Shown piece by piece: positions 1 to 8,826 of a DNA stretch of 64,000 bases (positions are counted from its first letter, which is position 1; every line of letters begins with the position of its first letter). Position numbers and translations under genes: made by a program. Below the pieces are notes generated by a model that saw nothing but the letters and a program-made list of their open reading frames with translations, did no database searches and was not told the origin of the DNA. Source of the DNA: an uncultured Eubacteriales bacterium (GTDB lineage: Bacteria > Bacillota > Clostridia > Oscillospirales > CAG-272); the NCBI GenBank assembly GCA_934525675.1, contig CAKSZH010000002.1, positions 62,001 through 126,000 of the forward strand. The letters are read 5' to 3'.

Positions 1-219
1 GTACAGTTCGGTATAGGTGTAATCATCAAGGAACATGGAAAGGATCTTTGCCGCGCGGACGGGGTAGGGATCCTTGCACATTGCGCGGATATCTCCTTCG
101 GTGAGTTCCGGCAGGGAATCCGGCACGAACAGTCCGCCGTCGTCGGCAAGCCCTTGCTTGATAATGTACGAGGCGCTGAATTTGGTTTGTTTTTTGTCTC
201 TGGTGCTTTGAAACTTCAT
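1..219 (-). CDS. thrC: Threonine synthase, N-terminal part (cut by window edge)
   Basis: The leftward frame starts with ATG at 219 and gives 73 residues before the window ends. It begins MKFQSTRDKK and contains GLADDGGLFVP followed by LPEL, the conserved N-terminal signature of threonine synthase, the PLP enzyme that converts O-phosphohomoserine to threonine. A GAGGAG ribosome binding site lies about 10 bases upstream (near 228-233), which fixes the start. The PLP lysine region is outside the window. It is separated by 147 bp from the dipeptidase gene upstream, so it may have its own promoter; none was clear to me. Confidence 0.85.
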   Translation of the reverse strand, partial: MKFQSTRDKKQTKFSASYIIKQGLADDGGLFVPDSLPELTEGDIRAMCKDPYPVRAAKILSMFLDDYTYTELY

Positions 220-366
220 CTGTTGAACTCCTCTGGGTGAAAATGATAATCGCTGTTTGGATTTATCGTAATATGTTTTCTTTGGCATTCCGTTTCGGCA
301 CACGGGGATCGGTGCTGCGCAGGACACCGGAAAATCAACGTACTTTTAACAAAACCGGGAAAATCC

Positions 367-1305
367 TTATCCGGAAAGCCCCGTGAAAAATGAAAAGGCG
401 TTTTTCCAAAAGATATGCCCGATCAGCCGGTCGCTGTACCCGTGACGGGCAAACAGATCGGCAATGCGGGAAAGGTCGGAGACATTGCGTATCCCACCCG
501 GAAGATCGGTCCCGTCCATGTCGCAACCGAGGCACAACGTATTCTCACCGCCGAGCGACAGATAGTGGTCAGCGTGGGCAAGGACTGCCTCGTATGAATT
601 GCTCCCGAGATGTGCGGGGCAAAGGCACAGCCCGACCACGCCGCCCAAATCGCGCACCGCACGGAAATGCCGGTCGGAAAGATTCCTTGTGTGCGGAAAG
701 ACGTGATAGGAATCCGAATGGCTTGCGATACACGGTTTCCCCGTCGAAAGAGAGATTTCAATAATCTCTTCTGCCGACGCGACCGACGCATGGGAAATAT
801 CGGGGATGATGCCGATTTGATGGCATTTTCTGACGACCGCTCGACCGAACGGGGTCAATCCGCTGTCTGTGTCATGTGAACCGCCGATGCAGGTGTTGCC
901 GCCCCACAGGAGTGTCAGAACCCGTATTCCTGCGCGGTAGAGCGCCGCGAGTCGGGAGAGACTTCCCGCAAGAATTCTTGCGTCTTCCACAGCCGGGATC
1001 AGCGCCGTTTTCCTGCCCGCGAGGATACCCGGGATCTCTTTTCGGGAACGGATGATCTCCGCGCAATTTCCAAGACACGCGTGCAGGTGGGAAAGGACAG
1101 AAAAGCATTGAAGAAAACCTTCGTCATCCGAAAGCGCCTCCGGGCAATAAACCGCCATGACCTGGGCGGTTCGTCGGTAAGACTTCAGTAATTGAGCATT
1201 GATTGCGCAATTGTTACGCGAAAACGATGATTTGGCACGGTACATTTCCAGCGCCGTGTCGCAGTGCAGATCGAACAGGGAAAGCGGGGAAGTCACAGCT
1301 TCCAT
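367..1305 (-). CDS. Membrane dipeptidase family (peptidase M19)
   Basis: The 312-residue product belongs to the renal-dipeptidase (M19) family of zinc dipeptidases. Metal-ligand motifs are visible in the usual order: FDLHCDTA near the N-terminus (H-x-D), the glutamate in IPAVEDA, the histidines of PDISHAS and ASHSDS, and GCDMDGTD towards the C-terminus. There is no signal peptide, so it probably acts in the cytoplasm on dipeptides. The frame stays open upstream to 1368, but ATG 1305 follows a CGGAGG site at 1315-1320 and is preferred. It is the last gene of the leftward lepB-rbgA-rnhB-yraN operon and its ribosome binding site lies within the end of yraN. The exact substrate cannot be told from sequence. 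Confidence 0.85.
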   Translation of the reverse strand: MEAVTSPLSLFDLHCDTALEMYRAKSSFSRNNCAINAQLLKSYRRTAQVMAVYCPEALSDDEGFLQCFSVLSHLHACLGNCAEIIRSRKEIPGILAGRKTALIPAVEDARILAGSLSRLAALYRAGIRVLTLLWGGNTCIGGSHDTDSGLTPFGRAVVRKCHQIGIIPDISHASVASAEEIIEISLSTGKPCIASHSDSYHVFPHTRNLSDRHFRAVRDLGGVVGLCLCPAHLGSNSYEAVLAHADHYLSLGGENTLCLGCDMDGTDLPGGIRNVSDLSRIADLFARHGYSDRLIGHIFWKNAFSFFTGLSG

Positions 1306-1310
1306 GCGGT

Positions 1311-1697
1311 TTATCCTCCGTATGCGTTCTCCATATGGCAAACAGAAAGAACTTTCCACAGTCCGCATCTTTTACCCGCGTAGATCTCAATGACATCCAT
1401 CCGGGGCTGCTTGTCTGTCGGATGCGCCCGGAGAAATGCTTCCGCGCAGGCAACGGTGCATCTTTGTTTATGTGCGTCCACTGCCGAAGCGGGACGACCG
1501 TAGCCGCTGGAATCGGGTCCTGCCGATACCCGGGTTTTGACCTCCGCAAAGATAAGGTAATTTTCATTTTCGGCGATGATATCGATTTCGTTGCGCCCTG
1601 CGCGATAGTTGCGCGCAAGGATCCGGAAGCCTTTGGTAAGAAGGTATCCCGCTGCCGCGTCTTCGCCGAAAACGCCGAGCTCCTGCTTTTGATTCAT
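1311..1697 (-). CDS. yraN: YraN/UPF0102 family nuclease-fold protein
   Basis: This 128-residue protein shows the UPF0102 pattern: LGVFGEDAAAGYL, then the RNxR/NEIDIIAE core with the acidic residues and EVKTR, which correspond to a restriction-endonuclease-like fold (E, D, E-x-K). Family members have no firmly established role, though they are often found beside rnhB and rbgA, as here. The ATG overlaps the rnhB stop (ATGA, 1694-1697), which indicates translational coupling. The length is normal for the family (about 115-130). Confidence 0.87.
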   Translation of the reverse strand: MNQKQELGVFGEDAAAGYLLTKGFRILARNYRAGRNEIDIIAENENYLIFAEVKTRVSAGPDSSGYGRPASAVDAHKQRCTVACAEAFLRAHPTDKQPRMDVIEIYAGKRCGLWKVLSVCHMENAYGG

Positions 1698-2302
1698 TTC
1701 GTTTCCTCGTCGAGAAAACGAATGAATTTTGTCCGGTAAATCGGCGCGGGACCGTACTTCCGGAGCGCATCCATGTGTGCTTTGGTGCCGTATCCCTTGT
1801 GCTTTGCAATGCCGTATTCGGGATACTGCCGGTCAAGTTCCATGCACAGGCGGTCCCGCGTTACCTTGGCTAGTACCGAGGCGGCGGCAATGGACGGAGA
1901 GATCGCGTCGCCGTGTACGACTGCGCGTGCCGGAAGCGTGAACTCGCGGGCGACATTGCCGTCAACGAGCACGAAATCGGCGGGAACGTACAGTCCCGCG
2001 ATTGCCCGCCGCATGGCGAGCAGGTCAGCCTCCAGTATGTTCATTTCGTTGATCTCTTCCACGCTCGCCTCGGCGACACAAAAGGCGACCGCTTTTTCTT
2101 TGATGACATCAAAAAGCGTCTCCCGCTTTTTCGGCGTCAGTTTTTTGGAATCGTTGAGCCCCTCGATTACGGTATCCGGGGAAAGAATACACGCCGCGGC
2201 AACGACAGGGCCGCAAAGCGGTCCGCGCCCCGCTTCGTCCACGCCGCAGACGGCACGGTAACCGGACTCCAGCAGTTCTTTTTCCAAAGTAAATTCAAGC
2301 AT
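1694..2302 (-). CDS. rnhB: Ribonuclease HII
   Basis: The 202-residue product hydrolyses the RNA strand of RNA/DNA hybrids and removes misincorporated ribonucleotides. The signature GVDEAGRGPLCGPVVAAA sits at about residues 19-36 and supplies the Asp-Glu catalytic pair; the later VLVDGN and AKVTRDR motifs complete the family pattern. Length is typical. The start overlaps the rbgA stop by 8 bp and its stop overlaps yraN, so the rbgA-rnhB-yraN block is tightly coupled. This gene order is common in Firmicutes. Confidence 0.96.
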   Translation of the reverse strand: MLEFTLEKELLESGYRAVCGVDEAGRGPLCGPVVAAACILSPDTVIEGLNDSKKLTPKKRETLFDVIKEKAVAFCVAEASVEEINEMNILEADLLAMRRAIAGLYVPADFVLVDGNVAREFTLPARAVVHGDAISPSIAAASVLAKVTRDRLCMELDRQYPEYGIAKHKGYGTKAHMDALRKYGPAPIYRTKFIRFLDEETK

Positions 2303-3185
2303 TGTTTTCCGCTGCCTCCGGGGTGATATAGTCGAGGGTGATCCTACCGATCTTCACGCTGCGGAATTCGTCAAGCAGCATCAGTGCTGTGCGTTCCGTG
2401 TTGATTTCGCCGCCGCTGACCAAAAATCCGCGCTTTCTGCCGATCATCTCCAAGAGTTCAAAGTCAGTTGCCTCATCACGTGAGGGAATTCCGGCGAGCT
2501 TGTATCTTGCGGCAAGCAGATCCGGGTAAAAGGTACGGAGCCTTCCGCAAAGCGTCGCCGCGAGCGCCTCGGTATCCAGTATATTATCTTTGATCGCGCC
2601 CGTGACGGCGAGGTTTTCGCCGACTTTTTTGTCCTGAAACTTCGGCCAGAGAATGCCGGGCATATCCAACAGATCAATGCCGACGGAGGTGGTGACCCAT
2701 TGCTTGTCGAGCGTGACGCCCGGGCGGTTCTCCACCTTTGTTTTTTTAGCGCCGCCGAGGCGGTTGATGAGCGAGGATTTCCCGACGTTGGGAATGCCAA
2801 GTACCATGGCGCGCAGTCGTCTGCCGCTCATGCCCTTGTCCTCGTACCTTGTCACCTTGTCCGAAAGGATTTCTTTTACGGTCGGTGCGATTTTGGAAAT
2901 GCCGTCGCCGGTCACGCAGTCGGTGAGCAGACAGGCGGTATCCCTGCCGGAATATTTACGTACCCACAGGCGGTTCTGCGCGGGGTCGGACAGGGAAGAC
3001 TTGTTGAGGAGTATCAGCTCCGGCTTGTCCGCAACAAGTCGCCGGATTTCCGGGTTTCTGGAACTGTACGGGATCCGCGCGTCCAGAATTTCAATGATAA
3101 TATCCACATTTTTGAGGTTCTCCGCAATCAGACGGCGGGTTTTCGCCATATGACCCGGGAACCACTGAATGACATCCGGTTGCAT
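2295..3185 (-). CDS. rbgA: Ribosome biogenesis GTPase RbgA (YlqF)
   Basis: A 296-residue circularly permuted GTPase that helps late assembly of the 50S subunit. The order of GTPase motifs is permuted as expected: G4 (LLNKSSLSD) comes first, then G1 (GIPNVGKSSLINRL), then G3 (DMPG). The N-terminal IQWFPGHMAK motif is diagnostic for the YlqF/RbgA group. It lies between lepB and rnhB in the same leftward operon. Confidence 0.95.
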   Translation of the reverse strand: MQPDVIQWFPGHMAKTRRLIAENLKNVDIIIEILDARIPYSSRNPEIRRLVADKPELILLNKSSLSDPAQNRLWVRKYSGRDTACLLTDCVTGDGISKIAPTVKEILSDKVTRYEDKGMSGRRLRAMVLGIPNVGKSSLINRLGGAKKTKVENRPGVTLDKQWVTTSVGIDLLDMPGILWPKFQDKKVGENLAVTGAIKDNILDTEALAATLCGRLRTFYPDLLAARYKLAGIPSRDEATDFELLEMIGRKRGFLVSGGEINTERTALMLLDEFRSVKIGRITLDYITPEAAENNA

Positions 3186-3285
3186 GTTGTCTCCTTACTG
3201 AATTCGGTCTTGCCCGGGAAACGGTTTTGCGGGCGGTTCGGAGGGAACCGGTCCACTGCTTTTCCGTGCCGGAAATGTAATCTTG

Positions 3286-3918
3286 TCAGTCCACCGTCCC
3301 GAAATCCGGATGGATACGCAGAATGACGCGGCCGATGACACGTCTTTCATCCACGAATCCGACAATGCCGCTCCGGCTGTCGGTCGAATTGTTGCGGTTG
3401 TCCCCGAGCACAAACAGCTGTCCTTCGGGAACGTCATATTCTGCCGCGCCGTGATAGGTACGGTAGGTCAGAGAGGCGGGAATGTACGGTTCTTCGAGTT
3501 TTTCGCCGTTGACGAAAATCTCCGCCGTTTCAAAATTGATTCTGATGTGGTCACCGCCGACACCGATTACCCGCTTGATGATGGTTTCGTTGAATTGTTT
3601 GTAATAAGGGCTGTTCCGATCGGTCACCGTCTGGTGGAAGACGACAATGTCTCCCCGCGCCGGTGTGTAAAAGCAGTCCGAGACGAGCAACTTGTCACCG
3701 TTGTGCAGGGTGGACTCCATAGAGGGACCGGAAACACTGCACATCCGGACGGCAAACGTGAAAAGAAGAAATACCGCGCAAAGCGACAGGACCAGAATTT
3801 CCAGATAATCAAAAAGAGCGGCAAACCATCCTTTGCCGGGTTCCGGCGCTATCCCGGTTGTTTTGTTTGTTTCGGTTATATCGGGCGTGTCCGTCGCCGG
3901 GAGATTGGTTTCTTCCAT
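3286..3918 (-). CDS. lepB: Signal peptidase I
   Basis: The 210-residue enzyme cleaves signal peptides of secreted proteins at the outer face of the membrane. One N-terminal membrane segment (about residues 35-57, rich in LVLSLCAVFLLF) precedes the catalytic Ser in SGPSM and the general-base Lys in IIKRVIG; GDNRNNSTDSR is the C-terminal box E signature. I chose ATG 3918, which follows GGTGG. The same frame runs open to 4401, but only because the upstream 132-bp tandem repeats have no stop in this frame, so that extension is not protein-coding in my view. First gene of the lepB-rbgA-rnhB-yraN run. Confidence 0.93.
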   Translation of the reverse strand: MEETNLPATDTPDITETNKTTGIAPEPGKGWFAALFDYLEILVLSLCAVFLLFTFAVRMCSVSGPSMESTLHNGDKLLVSDCFYTPARGDIVVFHQTVTDRNSPYYKQFNETIIKRVIGVGGDHIRINFETAEIFVNGEKLEEPYIPASLTYRTYHGAAEYDVPEGQLFVLGDNRNNSTDSRSGIVGFVDERRVIGRVILRIHPDFGTVD

Positions 3919-4113
3919 AATAAATATACCACCTTTTATTCGGAATCGGAGTGTAAAAAACGGTACCCGCAGCATATACTTTGGAGATACGGAAGAGTAC
4001 CGCAAAATGTTCGGATCATTCTGCTGTCCGGGCGGTGTTGCCGGAATCCGGGTCCCCGGTGATTGCCGCGGATATTCCCGGGTGAAGACTGCTTTATGCA
4101 GAATATAATGATT

Positions 4114-4509
4114 CTGTGCGTAATATTCCGCAAGCAAAAATGTTTGCTTGCAAAGACATTTTTGCGCCGTGCACCAAGAAGCACGCGCGCAGAGCGCGCA
4201 GGAGGCGTCCCGGCGGACGCCGCGAAGGCTTGCGGAGCAAGACTTCTGTGCGTAATATTCCGCAAGCAAAAATGTTTGCTTGCAAAGACATTTTTGCGCC
4301 GTGCACCAAGAAGCACGCGCGCAGAGCGCGCAGGAGGCGTCCCGGCGGACGCCGCGAAGGCTTGCGGAGCAAGACTTCTGTGCGTAATATTCCGCAAGCA
4401 AAAATGTTTGCTTGCAAAGACATTTTTGCGCCGTGCACCAAGGAGCACGCGCGCAGAGCGCGCAGGAGGCGTCCCGGCGGACGCTGCGAAGGCTTGCGGA
4501 GCAAGACTT
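4114..4509. repeat. Three tandem copies of a 132-bp hairpin-rich repeat
   Basis: Copies begin at 4114, 4246 and 4378, an exact 132-bp period; a fourth copy starts at 4510 but diverges after about 9 bases. Copies 1 and 2 look identical and copy 3 has about two substitutions. Each unit holds four short hairpins: a 9-bp stem around loop AATG (copy 1: 4130-4151), GCGCGC/GCGCGC, GCGTCC/GGACGC with loop CGGC (4205-4220) and CTTGC/GCAAG (4229-4241). Because 132 is divisible by 3, several frames stay open across the array on both strands; these are artefacts. The array lies between divergent lepB and the NfeD operon. Confidence 0.95.
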
Positions 4510-4638
4510 CTGTGCGTATTATAACACATTTTTCCCGGATACACAACAGCTTTTTCCGCTTTTCAGGAATGTTTACGAATTTTTCGCCCGTCAATCCTGC
4601 ATCGGAGCAGATTCTTTCTGTTAATTATCAAAAAGCTA

Positions 4639-4667
4639 TTGACAATCACGTGAACGTGTGATATAAT
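4639..4667 (+). promoter_or_regulatory. Consensus sigma-A promoter for the NfeD/SPFH operon
   Basis: TTGACA at 4639-4644 and TATAAT at 4662-4667 are perfect consensus hexamers with a 17-bp spacer, 32 bp before the NfeD start codon. The spacer contains the imperfect palindrome ATCAC-N8-GTGAT (4645-4662), a possible operator. Confidence 0.9.
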
Positions 4668-4698
4668 CATAATACAGTCGAATGAAGGAGGAGACCTT

Positions 4699-5136
4699 AT
4701 GGAATTTATGCCGTATATCTGGATCGGAATGATCGTCCTTGCGGTATTTTCGGAAGCATCGACCATGGCGATTACGGCGATCTGGTTTGTACCGCCCGGA
4801 ATCGTTTCCATGATTCTTGCGTTCTGTCGGGTACCGCTCTGGATACAGATCGTTGCGTACATTGCGCTGTCTGCGCTGTGCCTGATTCTGTTCAAACCGC
4901 TTGCTAAACGTTGGCAGAACCAGAGCAAGGATACCAAAACCAACGTTGACTCGCTGATCGGGCAGGTCGCAGTGGTCACGGAGGACATTGACAACATCCA
5001 CGAAACGGGTGCGGTCAAGGTGGCGGGACTAATCTGGACAGCCCGCTCGGAAAAGGATGACGATCAGCTTCGGAAAGGCGACATCGTGGAGGTTCTCGCG
5101 GTTTCCGGGGTCAAACTGATCTGCCGCAAAAAGTAA
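4699..5136 (+). CDS. NfeD family membrane protein
   Basis: The 145-residue protein has two N-terminal membrane segments (roughly residues 3-22 and 30-65) and a C-terminal soluble part beginning around residue 75 (TNVDSLIGQVAVVTEDI) that matches the OB-fold NfeD domain. NfeD proteins pair with SPFH/stomatin proteins in membrane microdomains, and the next gene is indeed an SPFH protein. A GGAGGAG site at 4687-4693 precedes ATG 4699. It is first in a three-gene operon behind a consensus promoter. Confidence 0.87.
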   Translation: MEFMPYIWIGMIVLAVFSEASTMAITAIWFVPPGIVSMILAFCRVPLWIQIVAYIALSALCLILFKPLAKRWQNQSKDTKTNVDSLIGQVAVVTEDIDNIHETGAVKVAGLIWTARSEKDDDQLRKGDIVEVLAVSGVKLICRKK

Positions 5137-5178
5137 GTTCACAATTCCACAAAAGCCACATCAAGAAAGGAAAATTGT

Positions 5179-6114
5179 ATGGGACCGATTATCGCACTGT
5201 GTGTTCTCGCATTCCTCGCGTTTCTTCTCGTCGTTTCGAATATCCACATTGTTCCGCAGGGTAAAACCTTTGTCATCGAGCGCCTCGGTAAGTATCACAC
5301 TTCCTGGGGACCCGGCATCCACATGAAGACACCCTTCATTGACCGCATCGCGAAGCGGATCAGCATGCTGGAGCAGGTTGCGGACTTTCCCCCTCAGCCT
5401 GTGATTACCAAGGATAACGTGCGTATGCAGATCGACACGGTCGTGTTCTTCCAGATCACCGACTGCCGGCTCTTCACCTACGGTCACGCAACGCCTATGA
5501 CGGCAATTGAAAACCTGACCTCGACGACGCTCCGTAACATCATCGGTGAACTGGAGCTTGACAACACGCTGACCTCCCGCGATATCATCAACACCAAAAT
5601 GCGCGCCATTCTGGACGAGGCGACCGACCCGTGGGGCATCAAAGTCACCCGTGTCGAGCTGAAGAACATCATTCCTCCGAAGGAAATTCAGGAGGCGATG
5701 GAAAAGCAGATGAAGGCGGAACGTGAGCGCCGTGAGAAAATCCTTCAGGCAGAGGGCGAAAAGAATTCCGCGGTTCTCGTTGCCGAGGGTCACAAGCAGG
5801 CGACGATTCTGGAAGCGGAAGCGGAAAAGCAGGCACAGATCCTTCGTGCCGAGGCAATCAAGGAGTCCAAGATCCGCGAGGCGGAAGGTGAAGCGGAAGC
5901 AATCATGAAGATCCAGAAGGCGACCGCCGAAGGTATCCGCATGATCAACGAGGCGCAGCCCTCCGATCAGGTGATCCGCATCAAGAGTCTGGAAGCCTTT
6001 GAAAAGGCTGCGGACGGCAAGGCGACAAAGATCATTATCCCGTCGGAAATTCAGGGCGCCGCAGGTCTTGCTGCCGGCATTGTCGAAACCGTGAAGGAAA
6101 ACAGCGGTAAGTAA
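5179..6114 (+). CDS. SPFH/band 7 (stomatin-like) protein
   Basis: The 311-residue protein has one N-terminal membrane anchor (about residues 3-20), then the SPFH/band 7 domain (IVPQGKTFVIERLGKYH through the VTRVELKNIIPP motif near residue 165), then an Ala/Glu-rich coiled coil (about 170-250) with repeated EAEAEKQA-type segments. This is the bacterial stomatin/QmcA type, which forms large membrane-associated oligomers and works with NfeD partners. It follows the NfeD gene by 42 bp with an AAGAAAGG site. Flotillin-like roles in membrane organisation are inference. Confidence 0.93.
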   Translation: MGPIIALCVLAFLAFLLVVSNIHIVPQGKTFVIERLGKYHTSWGPGIHMKTPFIDRIAKRISMLEQVADFPPQPVITKDNVRMQIDTVVFFQITDCRLFTYGHATPMTAIENLTSTTLRNIIGELELDNTLTSRDIINTKMRAILDEATDPWGIKVTRVELKNIIPPKEIQEAMEKQMKAERERREKILQAEGEKNSAVLVAEGHKQATILEAEAEKQAQILRAEAIKESKIREAEGEAEAIMKIQKATAEGIRMINEAQPSDQVIRIKSLEAFEKAADGKATKIIIPSEIQGAAGLAAGIVETVKENSGK

Positions 6115-6135
6115 GACGGTCCGACGGTTCAGATA

Positions 6136-6543
6136 ATGCTGTTTCGTTCTTTGAATTCGTTTCGGCCGCTGTATTTCCGAAGAGTATTTGCGGCGACAGT
6201 TGATACATTGCTGAATGTGATTCCGTTTGTGATCGGTATGATTCTCGCCGATGTCATTCCTGCTGCCTCATCTTCAGAGGGGTTGATACTGTTTATCGGA
6301 TTCCTGGCATCCTTTACACTATTACTGTTTAAGGATTATTCCGGCAGGAGTCTTGGCAAACGCATATTCGGATTGAAGGTGGTCAATTTCGTGACGAAAG
6401 AAGTGAGCACGGGCAGAAAAAATGTCCTGCGCAATCTTCTGATGTTCCTCTGGCCGCTGGAATCCGTTTGCATGATGTTCATGAATCCTTACCGGAAAAT
6501 CATGGATCGGGTGCTGGGACTGGATGTCGTGCTTACATCCTGA
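6136..6543 (+). CDS. RDD family membrane protein
   Basis: The 135-residue protein carries three hydrophobic segments (about 18-40, 48-68 and 95-117). The RDD family pattern is visible: an Arg then Asp in the first helix region (RRVFAATVDTLL) and GRSLGKRIFGLKVV in the loop between helices 2 and 3. Some RDD proteins act in cation transport or lipid handling; nothing here decides. It is the last gene of the NfeD operon, 22 bp after the SPFH gene. No strong ribosome binding site is visible before ATG 6136, so coupling to the upstream gene is likely. Confidence 0.82.
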   Translation: MLFRSLNSFRPLYFRRVFAATVDTLLNVIPFVIGMILADVIPAASSSEGLILFIGFLASFTLLLFKDYSGRSLGKRIFGLKVVNFVTKEVSTGRKNVLRNLLMFLWPLESVCMMFMNPYRKIMDRVLGLDVVLTS

Positions 6544-6584
6544 TCCGACCGGCAAACAAAACGTACTTGTTAAATTCCCGTGAA

Positions 6585-6640
6585 ATACAAAAACCCCCGC
6601 CCGCGACGGCATCTGCCGTCGCGGGCGGGGGTTTTTGTAT
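6585..6640. terminator. Bidirectional terminator, 26-bp perfect stem
   Basis: Arms 6585-6610 and 6615-6640 are perfectly complementary around loop ATCT; the stem has a GC-rich core flanked by A5 and T5 runs, so it terminates in both directions. It separates the rightward RDD gene from the convergent DUF624 gene. Confidence 0.95.
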
Positions 6641-6653
6641 ACGTTTGATTGTG

Positions 6654-7712
6654 TCAGGCTTCTCCTGCCGCGGGGGCATCCGGCGGGTCGGAAAGGTCTT
6701 CGGAATCTTCTTCTTGGAACTCCGGTGTGGCATTCTCTTCCGGTTGCCCGTCTTTGTTGAGCGGATTGCCATTTTCGTCATAGTACGGGTCGATCATGTA
6801 TTTCCGGATGACCGGATATGCGGCATAGCACGTCATAAATGCCGGAATCGCCATGATATAGAAGAGCGGGAGAATCAGTCCGATGGCGATATTGAACTGC
6901 ATCAGTCCGAAGAACAGAAGCACATTCAGTCCGACCAGTACGGCAACTCCGAGAATTGCCATGAAGTTACGCTTGAAGCCAAGAAACGCGAAAATCAGGG
7001 AATTTTTGATGATCTTGCGGTTCTTCAGATCGAAGGTCACAAGTAACAGGTACATATAGAACCGCATGGAAATATACAGAATTGCAATAACAATGATGAG
7101 CCAGAAGCCGATGTCGGTAAAGATACTTCCGGAGGTGCCCCAGAAGAACAGGATATCATATCCGAGAAATCCGAGAATCAGACAGTCGATGATGCCGAGA
7201 AACAGTCCCTGGCGCATATTCCGGCGAATGGCGTAAAAATAGTCTGCAACGAGCGAAACCGGCTCCTGACGGACCATCCCGCGCAGAACATAAGTTGCGC
7301 CCGTATTCTGCCACCCGAACGTGGCAAGCAGGATCACCGCCATGATCGGGATGACAATGTAGATTGCTGAATGATACGCGGTAATTGCATTCTGTGCGCC
7401 GAGCGCGGTGAGAAGCAGGGAAGCGGCACTGCCGGAACCGGACGCAATGGAAGCCCCCATTGCCAGCGGATAAACCACTGAGTTGACGGCAGGCGCCGTG
7501 GAACGGCTCCAGTATACATAGACCGATACAAGGATCGGAGCGATCTGAAACAGCATCATCAGATTCAGCGACAGAATTCCGGACAACTTTCGCCAGAACA
7601 ATTTGAAGAAAAATCTGAGATTCGGCGTGGTATCCTCGTTTGGATCAACGCCTTTGCCGTCCCGGTTCCAGTCAAGGAACGGAAGCTTGAATTTTTTCTG
7701 TTTTCTTGGCAT
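6654..7712 (-). CDS. DUF624 (YesL-like) integral membrane protein
   Basis: The 352-residue protein has a charged N-terminal tail (MPRKQKKFK), then about six hydrophobic segments. The pattern of YesL/DUF624 proteins can be seen: LNLMMLFQIAPI in the first helix, ATYVLRGMVR, ADYFYAIRRNMRQG, and SMRFYMYLLLVTFDL. The C-terminal 40 residues are acidic and rich in Pro, Glu and Asp, probably cytoplasmic. ATG 7712 follows AAAGGAG; the longer frame to 7742 has no such site. YesL proteins are often linked to polysaccharide use, but that link is not visible here. Confidence 0.75.
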   Translation of the reverse strand: MPRKQKKFKLPFLDWNRDGKGVDPNEDTTPNLRFFFKLFWRKLSGILSLNLMMLFQIAPILVSVYVYWSRSTAPAVNSVVYPLAMGASIASGSGSAASLLLTALGAQNAITAYHSAIYIVIPIMAVILLATFGWQNTGATYVLRGMVRQEPVSLVADYFYAIRRNMRQGLFLGIIDCLILGFLGYDILFFWGTSGSIFTDIGFWLIIVIAILYISMRFYMYLLLVTFDLKNRKIIKNSLIFAFLGFKRNFMAILGVAVLVGLNVLLFFGLMQFNIAIGLILPLFYIMAIPAFMTCYAAYPVIRKYMIDPYYDENGNPLNKDGQPEENATPEFQEEDSEDLSDPPDAPAAGEA

Positions 7713-7775
7713 AATGGGTACTCCTTTTGGATGGGCGATCACTCTCGCGGGAGATCGAAAACGCGTCCCGATATA

Positions 7776-8585
7776 TCAGGATTTCCTCCCGAGCTCGTCT
7801 GCCCGGTCGGTGCATGCCTGCATGGCGTCCTTCACGATCCCGGAAAAATCACGGGCTTCAAACGTGGCGAGCGCGCGCTCGGTCGTACCGCCCTTGGACG
7901 CGACCATGGAAATCATCTCGTCAGGCGTTTTTTTCATGGCTTTGAGAAGCTCTGCGGAGCCGATCACGGTATTGCAGATGCTGTCGACCAGACCGCTTGC
8001 GGGGAGCCCCTGGGAAATTGCCGCATCATACATGGCGCGGATCAGAAGAAACACATAGGCGGGAGACGACGAGGTGACACAGATGATGCGGTTCATTTCG
8101 GATTCGTCAATGACGAGCGTGTCGCCGCTTGCGTCGAAGACCGCTTTTGCATAGCGGAACGCTTCTTCTGAAACAAACTCGTTTTTACAGATGGCACTGA
8201 CCCCCTTACCGATCAGCATCGGCGTGTTGGGAAGTGCGCGGACAACGGGAATATTTCCGCCGAGTGCATCGGATACCGCCCCGGTCGTAATGCCGGCGGC
8301 AATGGAAATAAAGAGCTTGCCCGACAGGTCGCCGACCGCGCGTATTTCGGGAAGGACTTCGGGATAATTCTGCGGCTTGACGGCAAGGACTACGCAATCT
8401 GCCTCTCTGACAGCTGCGGCAATTCCGCCGGCAATCACGGCACCGAGCGCGGCAAAACGGCCCGCTTTTTCGGGATGACGGTTGTAAAGCAAAATATCTT
8501 TCCAAGCGGTGTGACCGGACGAGGTGATCCCGCCGATCATGGCGCTTGCCATGTTGCCGACACCGATAAATGCGATTTTTTTCAT
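7776..8585 (-). CDS. proC: Pyrroline-5-carboxylate reductase
   Basis: The 269-residue enzyme makes the last step of proline synthesis, reducing pyrroline-5-carboxylate with NAD(P)H. The Rossmann motif IAFIGVGNMASAMIGG opens the protein; VLAVKPQ, ALPNTPMLIGKG and the C-terminal SKGGTTERAL signature are all in place. Length is typical (about 270). Start ATG 8585 is chosen over the longer frame because the Rossmann strand begins at once and GGAG lies about 11 bases upstream. No proA or proB is in the window. Confidence 0.95.
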   Translation of the reverse strand: MKKIAFIGVGNMASAMIGGITSSGHTAWKDILLYNRHPEKAGRFAALGAVIAGGIAAAVREADCVVLAVKPQNYPEVLPEIRAVGDLSGKLFISIAAGITTGAVSDALGGNIPVVRALPNTPMLIGKGVSAICKNEFVSEEAFRYAKAVFDASGDTLVIDESEMNRIICVTSSSPAYVFLLIRAMYDAAISQGLPASGLVDSICNTVIGSAELLKAMKKTPDEMISMVASKGGTTERALATFEARDFSGIVKDAMQACTDRADELGRKS

Positions 8586-8826
8586 ATAACGTAACACTCC
8601 AATCAAATTGTGCGGCTATTTTCGCTTGTCATGCGTTGGATATGACACCGCAGGACTCAGCAAAGACCTGCCGGAAATCCACTGTTTGTCATCGACAGCG
8701 CTGTGAGACAAGAATTCGGAATCCGTGTTCAAAGGCAGTGCCGTTCGGTTTGTTTCGGTATGAGGAAGCCGTGATGTCATCAGCCGATCACGCCGGTGAT
8801 GGTAAACCGAAACTTCGGAACCGGAA

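Noticed and set aside
3919..4401. N-terminal extension of signal peptidase I by about 160 residues
   Set aside because: The extra text is a translation of the 132-bp tandem repeats; the good start and ribosome binding site are at 3918.
4114..4510. CRISPR array
   Set aside because: The units are 132-bp tandem copies with no unique spacers and no cas genes nearby.
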